In this document: in pieces, positions 8,925-17,669 of the stretch | Layout of the letters: each line of letters opens with the position of its first letter | Position numbering within the stretch: position 1 is the first letter of the stretch | Assembly (NCBI GenBank): GCA_965247735.1 | Contig: CBDFHN010000002.1 | Location: forward strand, 3,534,001 to 3,598,000 | DNA from: JAOXRU01 sp965247735 | GTDB lineage: Bacteria; Bacteroidota; Bacteroidia; Flavobacteriales; Flavobacteriaceae | Length of the DNA: 64,000 bases | Direction: 5' to 3' | Notes under the pieces: model-generated | Databases searched by the model: none | Seen by the model: only the letters and a program-made list of their open reading frames with translations | What the model was told of the DNA's origin: nothing | Program-made: the position numbers and the translations under genes

Positions 8925-9965
8925 ATGAAACATTACACCCTTATTTTTCTAGTATTAATTATAGTATCCTGCAAACAGGAAAAAGACCAGTTTACCCTTA
9001 ATGTTAAAATAGAAGGGCAGTATCCAGATTCTTTGTTTTTGAATTACGGGGACAAAAAAGAAGGGCTTTTAATTGAAAATGGTAGAGGAACATTTTATGG
9101 GAATGTAGAATCAATACTTGGTGCTAGATTTAATACAAATAAATTTTCTTCTTTAACTGATGATTTTTATTTGGAGAACAACATTATAAATGTTAATCTT
9201 CTTTCTGAGTTTAAGGTAATTAAAGGTACAGAGATTTATATGCTTAGTCTTGCAAAAGTTGAAGGATCTAGAGCGGATTTAATTAGGCAAGAGCATGAGG
9301 TTTTCCAAAAAAAACATCATTTGGATAAAAATTGGAAAACATTATTGTATAATAAGATTGCAGAATTAATAAAAACGAAACAAAAACACCCATACGGGTT
9401 TGATTTGCTTAATGGAGCGGTAAGTCAGTCTGCCTTGGGTATTTCTGAATTAAGAACGTTATATGCGTTAATTGATAAAAACTTGCTTAGTATTGGGGAA
9501 AAGAACAAAATTGAATATAAAATATTCCCTAAAAAAAGAATAGTTGTTGGTGATAGTATACTAGATTTTGAGTTGAATGATGTGTCAGGAGCGCCAATAA
9601 GCACAAAAGATTATAGAGGCAGTATTTTATTAATTGATTTTTGGGCTTCATGGTGCAAGCCTTGTCGAAAACAAGTTCCAGAGATGATTGAGCTAGCTGA
9701 TAAGTATAAAACTCGAAAATTTAATATTTTGGGAGTTTCTTTAGATAAAAACAAGGAAAAATGGTTAAACGCTGTAAAAGAAGATAAATTAGTATGGGAT
9801 AATGTTATTGATACTATTGGCGGGAAAGGTAAAGTAGCTTTGGATTATGGTATTGTTTCAATTCCAAGTTATGTGATAATAAACGAAAAAGGTGTAGTTG
9901 TTGCTAAGGATTTAAATATTGAAGAACTTAAAGTTAAGTTAGAAGAGGTTTTTGATAAAGAATAA
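8925..9965 (+). CDS. TlpA/ResA-like thioredoxin lipoprotein
   Basis: 346 residues from the ATG at 8925, chosen over an ATG 39 bases upstream because MKHYTLIFLVLIIVSCKQ is a clean lipoprotein signal with Cys16. The N-terminal half (DUF4369-like, FTLNVKIEGQYPDSLFLNYG) is a beta-rich domain common before thioredoxin domains in Bacteroidota; the C-terminal 150 residues carry the redox centre WASWCKPC and the cis-proline segment SIPSYVI. It is likely a periplasmic thiol-disulfide oxidoreductase. A second protein of this design is at 30502-31878. Confidence 0.9.
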   Translation: MKHYTLIFLVLIIVSCKQEKDQFTLNVKIEGQYPDSLFLNYGDKKEGLLIENGRGTFYGNVESILGARFNTNKFSSLTDDFYLENNIINVNLLSEFKVIKGTEIYMLSLAKVEGSRADLIRQEHEVFQKKHHLDKNWKTLLYNKIAELIKTKQKHPYGFDLLNGAVSQSALGISELRTLYALIDKNLLSIGEKNKIEYKIFPKKRIVVGDSILDFELNDVSGAPISTKDYRGSILLIDFWASWCKPCRKQVPEMIELADKYKTRKFNILGVSLDKNKEKWLNAVKEDKLVWDNVIDTIGGKGKVALDYGIVSIPSYVIINEKGVVVAKDLNIEELKVKLEEVFDKE

Positions 9966-10017
9966 GTAATTGTTACCACTATATCAAATACTGTTTAAGA
10001 AGTTAATTAGAAAGATT

Positions 10018-10398
10018 ATGACATTAACAATAGTACAATTTTTTGCCGCTGCATTTGGAATGCTAGCTATTATTTTTGGTGCTTTTGGAGCACATAAACT
10101 TAAAACAATTTTAAGTCCAGAATTATTGGCAAGTTTTGAAACAGGTGTAAAATACCAAATGTATCATGCCATTGTGCTTCTAATTTTAGGATTTAATTTA
10201 AAATTTGAATCTACTCTTGAATCATGGATTGCCTATTGTTTTATTGCAGGAGTATTTTTGTTTTCTTTTAGCATTTATGGATTGTGTTTGAGTAGTGCCA
10301 AAGGCAAAAAAATAAAAATACTAGGACCAATTACACCATTAGGAGGGCTGCTACTTACTATTGGCTGGGGATTATTGCTATATAAATTTTTAGCTTAG
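10018..10398 (+). CDS. DUF423 family small membrane protein
   Basis: 126 residues with four predicted transmembrane helices. It has the family signature near the N-terminus (FGAFGAHKLK) and YQMYHAIVLL around residue 45, as in the YgdD/DUF423 family of unknown function. The ATG at 10018 is preferred; an upstream in-frame TTG at 9970 would add 16 unconserved residues. It follows the thioredoxin lipoprotein by 52 bases. Confidence 0.9.
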   Translation: MTLTIVQFFAAAFGMLAIIFGAFGAHKLKTILSPELLASFETGVKYQMYHAIVLLILGFNLKFESTLESWIAYCFIAGVFLFSFSIYGLCLSSAKGKKIKILGPITPLGGLLLTIGWGLLLYKFLA

Positions 10399-10494
10399 GA
10401 CCATTTTTTTTAAACGAGTTTTTGGAAAGATGATAGTTTGGTGTTAAACTCTTTTAGAATTTCACCAAAACAAATCTCAATACTCAGTACTTTT

Positions 10495-11502
10495 TTACCC
10501 CCCAATAGCAATCATACTTCTGTTTTTACCATGTAATTTTGGTTCTTGTAGCTTTTCTAGTGTGTTCATACCGCCACGAATTTTTAGTTTTGCTTGTACT
10601 GCTTTTTTGATAATAGGTTTAATGTCTTTCCCCGCTCGTAGTGTACTTAACAGGTCTGATTCTGTCGCAGAAAACAAACAATTTTTTAGTTGACCATTTG
10701 CAGTAAGGCGTAGCCGGTTACAAGTATCACAAAAAGGATTGGTTACTGATGCTATAATAGCGAAAGTACCTTTGTATCCTTTAATTTGATAGTTTTTTGA
10801 GGTGTCATTAGGTGCGTCTTTAATTCTAATAATATCCTCTTCATTATGTTTTTTACTAACATATTGCATTACTTCGGCATAAGAAAGCATTTTTTTAAGA
10901 TCCCATTTATTACCATCAAAAGGCATGAATTCTATAAACCTAATATTCACATCTAGTGTTTTTGTTAAGGTTATAAAATCATTGATTTCATTTTCATTGA
11001 AACCCTTAATAAGCACTACATTTATTTTCACATTGAAACCTTCAGCAATCAACAATAGTATGTTTGCATAGACTTTATCAAAGAAATTTCTTCTGGTGAT
11101 GTCATGGAATTTTTGAGCATCTAAAGAATCTAGACTCACATTAATGTTTTTAATACCATAAGCCTTAAAATCATCAATAAAACGGTCTACAGTAATAGCA
11201 TTTGTAGTGATTGCCAATTCTACAGGTAATGTAGCTAGTTTTTTAAGAATTAACGAAGCATCTTTTCTGACTAAAGGCTCACCACCAGTAAGGCGTATTT
11301 TGTTAACGCCATTATCAACAAAAGTTTTAGCAATAGTATAGATTTCATCAGCAGACATTAAATGTGCTTTTGGGGAAAGCGGAATTCCAGCTGCAGGCAT
11401 ACAGTAAGTGCATCGCAAATTGCAACGTTCGGTAATGGATATGCGAAGGTAAGAATGTTCCCTTCCAAAAGTATCTGTTAATAAGTCGGTTTTATCTCTC
11501 AT
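10495..11502 (-). CDS. moaA: GTP 3',8-cyclase MoaA
   Basis: 335-residue radical SAM enzyme for the first step of molybdenum cofactor synthesis (GTP to 3',8-cyclo-GTP). The N-terminal radical SAM cluster ligands are seen in ERCNLRCTYCMPAAG, with the GGEPL SAM-binding segment, and the second [4Fe-4S] site in the C-terminal CDTCNRLRLTANGQLKNCLF. The protein ends in a glycine pair (IAIGG), as functional MoaA does. It is the last gene of the Moco operon, and its start overlaps the stop of the MoaC-MogA fusion. Confidence 0.97.
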   Translation of the reverse strand: MRDKTDLLTDTFGREHSYLRISITERCNLRCTYCMPAAGIPLSPKAHLMSADEIYTIAKTFVDNGVNKIRLTGGEPLVRKDASLILKKLATLPVELAITTNAITVDRFIDDFKAYGIKNINVSLDSLDAQKFHDITRRNFFDKVYANILLLIAEGFNVKINVVLIKGFNENEINDFITLTKTLDVNIRFIEFMPFDGNKWDLKKMLSYAEVMQYVSKKHNEEDIIRIKDAPNDTSKNYQIKGYKGTFAIIASVTNPFCDTCNRLRLTANGQLKNCLFSATESDLLSTLRAGKDIKPIIKKAVQAKLKIRGGMNTLEKLQEPKLHGKNRSMIAIGG

Positions 11503-12413
11503 TATTCGTGTCTTGCGCCTTTTAAAATTCTAAATAAATGTAAAACTGATGGGAAAATAGCATCCATAGATTCTTTTGCTCCATTGGTTGATCCAGGTAG
11601 AGCAAGAACCAAGCTATCTCCTACTGTACCAGCAATACTTCTAGAAAGCATGGAATACGGAGTGCGTTCCTGGCCATAACTTCTAATGGCTTCTTCAATC
11701 CCTGGTATTTGTCGATCTAATAATGGCTTTAAAGCCTCAGGAGTAACATCTCTTTTAGATAATCCTGTTCCTCCTGTAAATATAATAAGATCAATTCCTT
11801 GGTTATGATATGCCTTTACTTTTTCCTGTATATTCGTTATTTCATCAGGAATAATGCTATAATCACTAATACTAACATTACTTTCTTCTAGTTTTTTGAT
11901 AATTGCTTTACCTGCTTTGTCTTCTTTTTGTCCTGCAGAAATAGTATCAGAACAAACAATAACTGCAGCAGTTAAGTCTTTTTTATAACGATCTTTAAAA
12001 TCAGACTTTCCGCCTTTTTTAGCTAATAACTTTATCTGATGTATTTCTATACCTTTGTCTATAGGTTTTAGCATATCGTACATGTTTAGCGCAACAACAC
12101 TTGCCCCATGCATAGCTTCAACTTCTACACCCGTTTTATAAATGGTTTTTATAGTGACGAGTACTTTAATATCTAATCCATCAATTTCATAGTCAATTCC
12201 TGTATATTCAATAGGAAGAGGATGGCAATCTGGCAATATATTAGGGGTTTGTTTTACGCCCAACAATCCAGCAGCTTTACTCATCGCAAAAACATCTCCT
12301 TTTGGTACTGTTTTGTTCGTTATAGCAGTAATCGTATCCTGAGTACTTACTTTTACGATGGCCTGTGCCGTTGCTATTCTTAGTGTATTGTATTTATGAG
12401 TGATGTCAACCAT
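11502..12413 (-). CDS. moaCB: Bifunctional MoaC-MogA/MoaB fusion
   Basis: 303 residues in two domains. Residues 1-~150 are MoaC (cyclic pyranopterin monophosphate synthase), with KGDVFAMSKAAGLLGVKQT, CHPLPIEYTG and VEVEAMHGASVVALNMYDMLK; residues ~150-303 are a MogA/MoaB molybdopterin-adenylyltransferase-type domain with IIFTGGTGLSKRDVTPEAL. The fusion joins a middle and a late Moco step in one polypeptide; such fusions are known in Bacteroidota. In the first domain KKGGKSD corresponds to the MoaC active-site lysine region. Translationally coupled to moaA by a one-base overlap. Confidence 0.95.
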   Translation of the reverse strand: MVDITHKYNTLRIATAQAIVKVSTQDTITAITNKTVPKGDVFAMSKAAGLLGVKQTPNILPDCHPLPIEYTGIDYEIDGLDIKVLVTIKTIYKTGVEVEAMHGASVVALNMYDMLKPIDKGIEIHQIKLLAKKGGKSDFKDRYKKDLTAAVIVCSDTISAGQKEDKAGKAIIKKLEESNVSISDYSIIPDEITNIQEKVKAYHNQGIDLIIFTGGTGLSKRDVTPEALKPLLDRQIPGIEEAIRSYGQERTPYSMLSRSIAGTVGDSLVLALPGSTNGAKESMDAIFPSVLHLFRILKGARHE

Positions 12414-12462
12414 TGTTTTAATGTTTATTCGTTTTAGGTTAAAATTGTTTAACCGTAGCTAT

Positions 12463-12828
12463 CTAGTTTTCTAATTGTGATTTTCGTAAAGCGTTTAGCT
12501 TGTTAGCTATTTTTTCTATTTGTGATCTTAGATCAGTATAATAAGATTCATTAACAAAATTTAATTCTTTTGAAATAATAAGTTGATTTAAAACTTCCAT
12601 TAAGGAGCTATATGCGATAGTAGTAAAATGTGCTTTATCTTTACTAGTGTTTCTAGAAGTTCCTTCGGCTAAATTGGAAGCTATAGATATGGATGCTCTT
12701 CTCAATTGACTTACTGGTCCAAACTGTTCACTAGGAGGAAAGTTGTTAGTTAAACCATATATGGCTTTTACTAATTCTTTAGCATCTACCCAAACATTAA
12801 GTTTTTCAAAAGAAAAGATATATGACAT
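12463..12828 (-). CDS. Four-helix-bundle protein (S23/IVP-like)
   Basis: 121 residues of the four-helix-bundle family first noticed as ORFs in 23S rRNA intervening sequences (FEKLNVWVDAKELVKAIY..., QLRRASISIASNLAEGTSR). Here no rRNA is nearby and the gene lies inside the molybdenum cofactor operon in the same direction. The function is unknown; members form homopentameric bundles in known structures. Its presence in this operon could be chance insertion or a real accessory role. Confidence 0.9.
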   Translation of the reverse strand: MSYIFSFEKLNVWVDAKELVKAIYGLTNNFPPSEQFGPVSQLRRASISIASNLAEGTSRNTSKDKAHFTTIAYSSLMEVLNQLIISKELNFVNESYYTDLRSQIEKIANKLNALRKSQLEN

Positions 12829-12924
12829 ATTTTATTAGTGTTTATGCGTTCAACTGTTTATTTGCGTAATTGTAGTTTTAATTGAAACGAGAATAAACGA
12901 ATAACCAGTTAAACAATTACCCGA

Positions 12925-13368
12925 TTAAACATTTTTCTTCCATTGATGCGTATCATCCTCAAACAACTCTTTTCCGAATACTGGCACTTCTGCTTTTACC
13001 TTGTTTACTAAAAATTCTATAGCTTCAAATACTGTTTTTCTCCTTGGAGAGGAAACAAAAATAAAGAGGCATATTTCTCCCGAATTTACTTTTCCTAAAC
13101 TGTGGTAAATATGCATACAGGTAAGATCGTATTTTTCAAAAGCAGCTTCTCTTATTTCATGGCATTTTGTATTTGCCATTTCTTCATAAGCGGTATATTC
13201 TATTGCAGATACTGTTTTATCATCGATAACATCAGCTCTTACTTGTCCTAAAAAAATATTATGTGCTCCAATTGTGGTTTTCGACTGGTGTTTTGCGATA
13301 GCATTACCAATAAATTCGGCAGAAATGGCACCTTCTCGAAATACATTTTTTACTTTTTTCTTTTCCAT
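12925..13368 (-). CDS. moaE: Molybdopterin synthase catalytic subunit MoaE
   Basis: 147 residues from the ATG at 13368 (an in-frame TTG at 13398 directly follows the upstream stop and is less likely). MoaE motifs are present: GAHNIFLGQVRADVIDDK, AIEYTAYEEMA, IYHSLGKVNSGE and SSPRRKTVFEA. Together with the thiocarboxylated MoaD domain it inserts two sulfurs into precursor Z to make molybdopterin. The MoaD partner is not a separate gene here but the C-terminus of the MobA fusion two genes upstream. Confidence 0.95.
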   Translation of the reverse strand: MEKKKVKNVFREGAISAEFIGNAIAKHQSKTTIGAHNIFLGQVRADVIDDKTVSAIEYTAYEEMANTKCHEIREAAFEKYDLTCMHIYHSLGKVNSGEICLFIFVSSPRRKTVFEAIEFLVNKVKAEVPVFGKELFEDDTHQWKKNV

Positions 13369-13398
13369 GTTATTGTGTTTTTTTTTTGCATCGATCAA

Positions 13399-13845
13399 CT
13401 ATTTACTAGGAATGATTTCAATAGTTTGCTTGTTTTCAATCGGTTTTTTGATTCTGATGTTTAGTTTTTTGTAAATCCACTCCTCTTTTATTTTGTGTGC
13501 AAGAATATCCATTTTTGCATTTCCTTTTTCTCCAATTATTCGAATAGAGGAGTTTACGGTTTTGTTCTTGTTTGTATATCTTACTGAGCCTTCTAATATT
13601 GCCAATTTATCTATCTGTTCTATTTCACCAAGCAAATTGCTTACTTTTTGATTTGCTTTTACTTTTTCTAGTGCATTTTCATAAAGATCAGTGTCTGAAT
13701 AACCCTGAACCAGATCAGAAGCAACATTGTTCATACCTGAAGAAAAGAAAATAACTAAGGACACTATAGTTATTCCAAACATAGGAATAGTCCATTTCCA
13801 ATTTCGTTTCCACCAGTTTTTTTGTTGCATCAATTCGTTGTTCAT
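13399..13845 (-). CDS. Coa1-like membrane-anchored protein
   Basis: 148 residues. A positively charged, tryptophan-rich N-terminus (NWWKRNWKWTIP) leads into one transmembrane helix (about 19-36), then a soluble domain of about 110 residues (ALEKVKANQKVSNLLGEIE, GSVRYTNKNKTVNSSIRIIGEKGNAKMD) that looks like the cytochrome oxidase assembly factor Coa1 fold. The role in bacteria is unknown. It lies in the Moco operon between the mobA-moaD fusion and moaE, in the same orientation. Confidence 0.75.
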   Translation of the reverse strand: MNNELMQQKNWWKRNWKWTIPMFGITIVSLVIFFSSGMNNVASDLVQGYSDTDLYENALEKVKANQKVSNLLGEIEQIDKLAILEGSVRYTNKNKTVNSSIRIIGEKGNAKMDILAHKIKEEWIYKKLNIRIKKPIENKQTIEIIPSK

Positions 13846-13886
13846 TACCGTTTTTTTAATTCATATTATTTTTATACGCTTTATGT

Positions 13887-14708
13887 CTATCCGCCAGAAA
13901 ATGGAGGTAATAAAGCCACTTCATGAGTCGTTAATTCAGTACTTTCTGTTATTAGTATTTGGTTTTGGGCTATTTGAAATTCTTTTTCTTCTAAAAGCGG
14001 GTATTTTAGATATAGTAATGCCAATAAATCTGAAACTAGCGGTTTTGAAATATTGATGATTTCTTCTGTACAATTGGTGATTTCGGTAAGCATACCAAAA
14101 TATTTTATGGGCAATTGAATATCTTTGGTTGTTTGCATATGTAATGTTTTTAATTGCTTTGGGGTATTAATATTTATGGTGGAATTACGTTCTTCTTTTT
14201 GCAATAAAATAGTATGAGTGTTTAGTGTTTTCACTACTTTTTGTAATCGTCTTTCACCATTTTTAATTGCAGATAGGCATGCCTCACTACAATGTTTTTT
14301 ATAAGATGCTATTAGTGGCATTTGTTGGCCATTGCTTTCTAATTGAACTACATCAAAGGATAAAAACGAATTGGATATCAGTTTTTTTAAGATGATAGAA
14401 TTGATTTTTGGAATATCGCAACTCAATACGATATTGTTTTCGGTTTTGGAATGATGTAATCCTGTATAGATACCAGCTACTGGACCAGAATTAGGAATTA
14501 AATCTGAAACACGTTTGGTGTTTTTATAATCATGATTAGGATTGTCACTTACAATAATAATGGTGGAAACCAATGGTTGTAATGCATCAATACTATGCTG
14601 AATTAATGTTTTGTTCTGATAGTGCAGCAGGCTTTTATCTCTGCCTATTCTCGTGCTTTTTCCGCCAGCAAGAATAATTCCCGTGATATGTTCTTTTGGA
14701 ATATTCAT
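13887..14708 (-). CDS. MobA-MoaD fusion (Mo-cofactor guanylyltransferase + molybdopterin synthase small subunit)
   Basis: 273 residues. Residues 1-~190 form a MobA-type nucleotidyltransferase with the signature IILAGGKSTRIGRDKSLL and LSCDIPKINS; MobA attaches GMP to the cofactor. Residues ~195-273 are a MoaD ubiquitin-like domain (IQLPIKYFGMLTEIT) that ends in PPFSGG, the free Gly-Gly tail that must be adenylated and thiocarboxylated. The terminal position of the tail suggests the MoaD part is functional. Its start overlaps the TauE/SafE gene by 4 bases. No MoeB/ThiF-type adenylyltransferase is present in this cluster. Confidence 0.93.
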   Translation of the reverse strand: MNIPKEHITGIILAGGKSTRIGRDKSLLHYQNKTLIQHSIDALQPLVSTIIIVSDNPNHDYKNTKRVSDLIPNSGPVAGIYTGLHHSKTENNIVLSCDIPKINSIILKKLISNSFLSFDVVQLESNGQQMPLIASYKKHCSEACLSAIKNGERRLQKVVKTLNTHTILLQKEERNSTININTPKQLKTLHMQTTKDIQLPIKYFGMLTEITNCTEEIINISKPLVSDLLALLYLKYPLLEEKEFQIAQNQILITESTELTTHEVALLPPFSGG

Positions 14709-15448
14709 ATAAAGAATAGTTTTACTGATGCAGAAATAAGAACGATGGCTAAAACGTAGCGTAATATATTGTTATTCCATTTTTTGGCTCCATAATAAGC
14801 ACCAAAAAAACCGCCAATTAGCGCAATGCCTACTAAAATAAAAGCGTCATAACTAAGGGTGACCCCAGCACTTAGTTGGCCAATAAGCCCAGAAGCAGAA
14901 TTAACCCAAATAAATAATGCGGAAACAGCTGCAGCCTCTTTCATTTTTCCCCAGTGAAAAAGTAAAATTACAGGACTTAATATGATACCGCCACCAATAC
15001 CGATAAGTCCAGAAAAGAATCCTATGATTCCACCAACAAAAAGACCTTGGGTAATTTTAATATCTTTTTTTGTATCACTTTCTTTTCCAAAAACATTCAA
15101 CATCTTTAGAATAGCGAAAACAAGAAGGATGGCTAGTGTTTTTTTGTAAATTGAAGCATCAAGCGTTATTAATCCACCAATAAAAGCCATTGGAACTGAT
15201 GCTACTGCAAAAGATAAAAATAGTTTTTTGTTGAAATGCCCTTCCTTATAAAAATGATAAAAAGCAATAGCAGCTACAAAAAGATTTAGCAGCAAAGCTG
15301 TGGGCTTCATGCTTTCTGGAGCAAAAGAAAACAATGCCATTAAGGCAAGATATCCACTAGCTCCACCATGACCAACACTTGCATAAAGGAATGATACTAT
15401 TGGAAGTATTAGAAGAAAGATCCAGATATGTGGAATATCAAAAATCAT
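14705..15448 (-). CDS. TauE/SafE family sulfite/anion exporter
   Basis: 247 residues with about eight transmembrane helices and the two family repeats around GHGGASGYLALMALF and GLIGIGGGIILSPVIL. TauE/SafE members move sulfite, sulfoacetate or other organic sulfur anions. In a Moco operon it could export sulfite linked to a molybdo-sulfite oxidase or help handle sulfur for MoaD, but no molybdoenzyme gene is in the window. Overlaps neighbours by 4 bases on both sides, so it is firmly part of the operon. Confidence 0.9.
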   Translation of the reverse strand: MIFDIPHIWIFLLILPIVSFLYASVGHGGASGYLALMALFSFAPESMKPTALLLNLFVAAIAFYHFYKEGHFNKKLFLSFAVASVPMAFIGGLITLDASIYKKTLAILLVFAILKMLNVFGKESDTKKDIKITQGLFVGGIIGFFSGLIGIGGGIILSPVILLFHWGKMKEAAAVSALFIWVNSASGLIGQLSAGVTLSYDAFILVGIALIGGFFGAYYGAKKWNNNILRYVLAIVLISASVKLFFI

Positions 15449-15810
15449 AATTCTAAATGGTCTTTAGGATTAGCAGTATTTTTTATTGTTGCTGCTTCTT
15501 GATTTAAGAAACTAGCAGTATTTGCTATAATATTTTCATAAGCAATAATTAGTTGCTCTCCGTATGCCGTTAAGATAGCGCCACCACCACCTTTACCACC
15601 AACACTTGTAATTAATAATGGTTTTTTTGCGGTTTTGTTTATGGAGTCTATTAGAGACCATGCTTTTTTATAAGACATGCCTATTTTTTTTGAACCTTTG
15701 GATAGAGAACCAGTTTCTGCAATAGCTTTTAATAACTGTACTCTTCCTTTGCCAAGAAGCACATTATTGTCTAATTCTATCCAAATTCTACTTTTTATTT
15801 GATATTCCAT
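15445..15810 (-). CDS. ModE-type winged-helix regulator (DNA-binding domain only)
   Basis: 121 residues with the ModE N-terminal LysR-like wHTH: GKGRVQLLKAIAETGSLSKGSKKIGMSYKKAW, and the wing GGKGGGGAILTAYGEQLI. The C-terminal TOBE/MOP molybdate-binding domains of classical ModE are missing, so it cannot sense molybdate by that route. Lying second in the Moco operon it is the obvious candidate regulator. No operator was identified with confidence. Confidence 0.9.
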   Translation of the reverse strand: MEYQIKSRIWIELDNNVLLGKGRVQLLKAIAETGSLSKGSKKIGMSYKKAWSLIDSINKTAKKPLLITSVGGKGGGGAILTAYGEQLIIAYENIIANTASFLNQEAATIKNTANPKDHLEL

Positions 15811-15813
15811 AGG

Positions 15814-16992
15814 TTAGTTTGGGATTAGAATTACAGTAACGAAGCCACCTTTTTCTATGGTTTCTATTTCTTCAGGAATATAGACCAACACATTGGCTGT
15901 GGCAAATGTTTGTAACATTGCAGAGCTTTGTCCTTCTAGAATACTAACTTCTCCATTGGTGTATTTTGCTTTTAAAAATTCGGCTCTTTTTGCTTTTTTA
16001 AAATAGTTAGTTGTTAGTTTAGCTTTTAGTTCTGTGAGTTTAAAGTCAAGTTCTCCAGAAATCATTTGTAATGCTGGATAAGCATATCGGTAAAAACAAT
16101 TTAACGCAGAAGCGGGGTTTCCTGGTAAGGCAAATACAAAAGTATCATCTTTCTTTCCATAAAACAGCGGTTTTCCAGGGCGTTGTTTTATTTTATAGAA
16201 TAGCGTTTTTACAGCAAGTTCTTTTAGTGCTTTACCAACAAAATCATAATCGCCAACAGAGATTCCACCAGAGACTAAAACTACATCATTAGTAGCAATT
16301 GTTTCTTTTAGTATCGTGTAGGTGTCTTTATAATTATCTGCTACAGTTTGTATGTTTGTGTTTTTATATCCAGTACTTTTTAATGCATTCTGAAGCATTA
16401 TGGCGTTGCTCTCATATATTTTTCCATAAGAAAGCCGTTCTCCAGGACTAATAAGTTCGTTTCCTGTAACAATTATTGCAATGGAAGGTTTTTGATAAAC
16501 ACTTATTTCTGTTATTCCTAGGCCTGCAAGAAAACCTATTGCTGCTGGAGTTATTCTAGTCCCTTTTTTTAGTGCGACTGCTCCTTTTTGTATTTGTTCT
16601 CCTTTTGGTCTTATATTTTCTTGACTGGTAATTTCTTTTTCAATTGTGATACTGTTTGGATTAACGCTGACACGTTCTTGCATAATTACTGCATTTGCAG
16701 AATCTGGAACTGCTGCTCCAGTAAAAATCCGAACAGCCTCTCCTTTTTTTAATATCGGTTGATGATGATCGCCAGCTTTTACTTCTCCAATTAGTTGATA
16801 TGAACTAGAGTCATGAACATGAAGTGCATAACCATCCATTGCAGATTGGCGAAAAGGAGGCATGTCAATTGGAGAATTAACATCAGTGTTTAGCACATAA
16901 TCTAATGCTGAATCTAAGGATATAGTTGTGATTTTAGTGGTTGGAATACTATTTTTCTCAACTATCGCAATGGCTTCTTGTACGCTAATCAT
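15814..16992 (-). CDS. moeA: Molybdopterin molybdenumtransferase MoeA
   Basis: 392 residues, the first gene of the Moco operon. It inserts molybdate into adenylylated molybdopterin. Signatures: PPFRQSAMDGYALH near residue 45, RIFTGAAVPDSANAVIMQE, VVLVSGGISVGDYDF and FALPGNPASALNCF. The length is normal for MoeA. A TATATTTG sequence on the minus strand (17016-17023) just upstream is a plausible promoter for the whole nine-gene operon. Confidence 0.97.
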   Translation of the reverse strand: MISVQEAIAIVEKNSIPTTKITTISLDSALDYVLNTDVNSPIDMPPFRQSAMDGYALHVHDSSSYQLIGEVKAGDHHQPILKKGEAVRIFTGAAVPDSANAVIMQERVSVNPNSITIEKEITSQENIRPKGEQIQKGAVALKKGTRITPAAIGFLAGLGITEISVYQKPSIAIIVTGNELISPGERLSYGKIYESNAIMLQNALKSTGYKNTNIQTVADNYKDTYTILKETIATNDVVLVSGGISVGDYDFVGKALKELAVKTLFYKIKQRPGKPLFYGKKDDTFVFALPGNPASALNCFYRYAYPALQMISGELDFKLTELKAKLTTNYFKKAKRAEFLKAKYTNGEVSILEGQSSAMLQTFATANVLVYIPEEIETIEKGGFVTVILIPN

Positions 16993-17015
16993 TCTTGTTT
17001 TTCGTTATGTCCAAA

Positions 17016-17023
17016 CAAATATA
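17016..17023 (-). promoter_or_regulatory. -7 promoter element for the Moco operon
   Basis: Minus-strand TATATTTG (plus strand CAAATATA) matches TAnnTTTG and lies 24 bases before the moeA ATG. No good TTG at the -33 distance. Confidence 0.45.
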
Positions 17024-17083
17024 ACGATACAAGCTTTAAGTTGTATGGTTTGATAGCAGATTAACATAGTTTTAATTTTTTTG

Positions 17084-17091
17084 TACTTTTG
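17084..17091 (+). promoter_or_regulatory. -7 promoter element for the S24/S26-like gene
   Basis: TACTTTTG matches TAnnTTTG; the ATG follows 96 bases later, so the mRNA would have a leader of about 90 bases. Confidence 0.4.
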
Positions 17092-17186
17092 TAGTATGTT
17101 CATACTATTTATAGTCTTTTGAAACCTTTTTTAAAGGATATGTGTCGCTACTAATTGAGGCACATAACTTTTAAAATTTTAATATA

Positions 17187-17483
17187 ATGAATTGGAAAAT
17201 TCAAAAACTACGTAATGGAGAAACCATTATTTCAAAAGAGCCCGGTAATTCTATGCTACCTAAATTAAAATCTAAACAACCTGTACGGTTAGCGCCGATA
17301 AGTTGGGAAGATTGCGAAGTAGGAGATATTGTTTATTGTAAAGTTCGCGGAAACTGCTTTACGCACCTTGTAAAAGGTAAAAATGATAAACGTGGATTGT
17401 TAATTGGTAACAACCATGGAAGAATTAATGGATGGACAAAAAATGTTTATGGAAAGGTGATAGAAATATTACCAATGTCATAG
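17187..17483 (+). CDS. S24/S26 peptidase-like domain protein
   Basis: 98 residues without signal peptide or transmembrane helix. GNSMLPKLKSKQPVRLAPI carries the nucleophile-serine motif of the S24/S26 fold (signal peptidase I, LexA, UmuD), then EVGDIVYCKVRGNCFTHLVKG and a final beta strand region. Where bacterial members have the catalytic lysine, this protein has THLV, a histidine at the place used by archaeal/eukaryotic Sec11. It is very short and cytoplasmic, so it may be a self-processing regulator relic or a non-peptidase member. Confidence 0.7.
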   Translation: MNWKIQKLRNGETIISKEPGNSMLPKLKSKQPVRLAPISWEDCEVGDIVYCKVRGNCFTHLVKGKNDKRGLLIGNNHGRINGWTKNVYGKVIEILPMS

Positions 17484-17669
17484 ACATTCTTCAAATTTGA
17501 TATTTTTTTTATACTATAAGTTCAATTTTTACATGCTTTAAAATTAAAGTGCGTGAAAATTTACTATGCTTTTTTTTATTTGTTTTTTAATCTTCATTTG
17601 AAACTTCACACTGTATTTATTTTATATATTTGTTTTTATTTAAACTTAATATAAATAACAAACTGTATT

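Noticed and set aside
12463..12828. rRNA intervening sequence
   Set aside because: The four-helix protein belongs to that family, but there is no 23S rRNA sequence around it; it is a gene in the Moco operon.
13369..13398. Longer MoaE starting with TTG at 13398
   Set aside because: The TTG directly abuts the upstream stop, and the extra ten residues are not MoaE-like; the ATG at 13368 fits the family.
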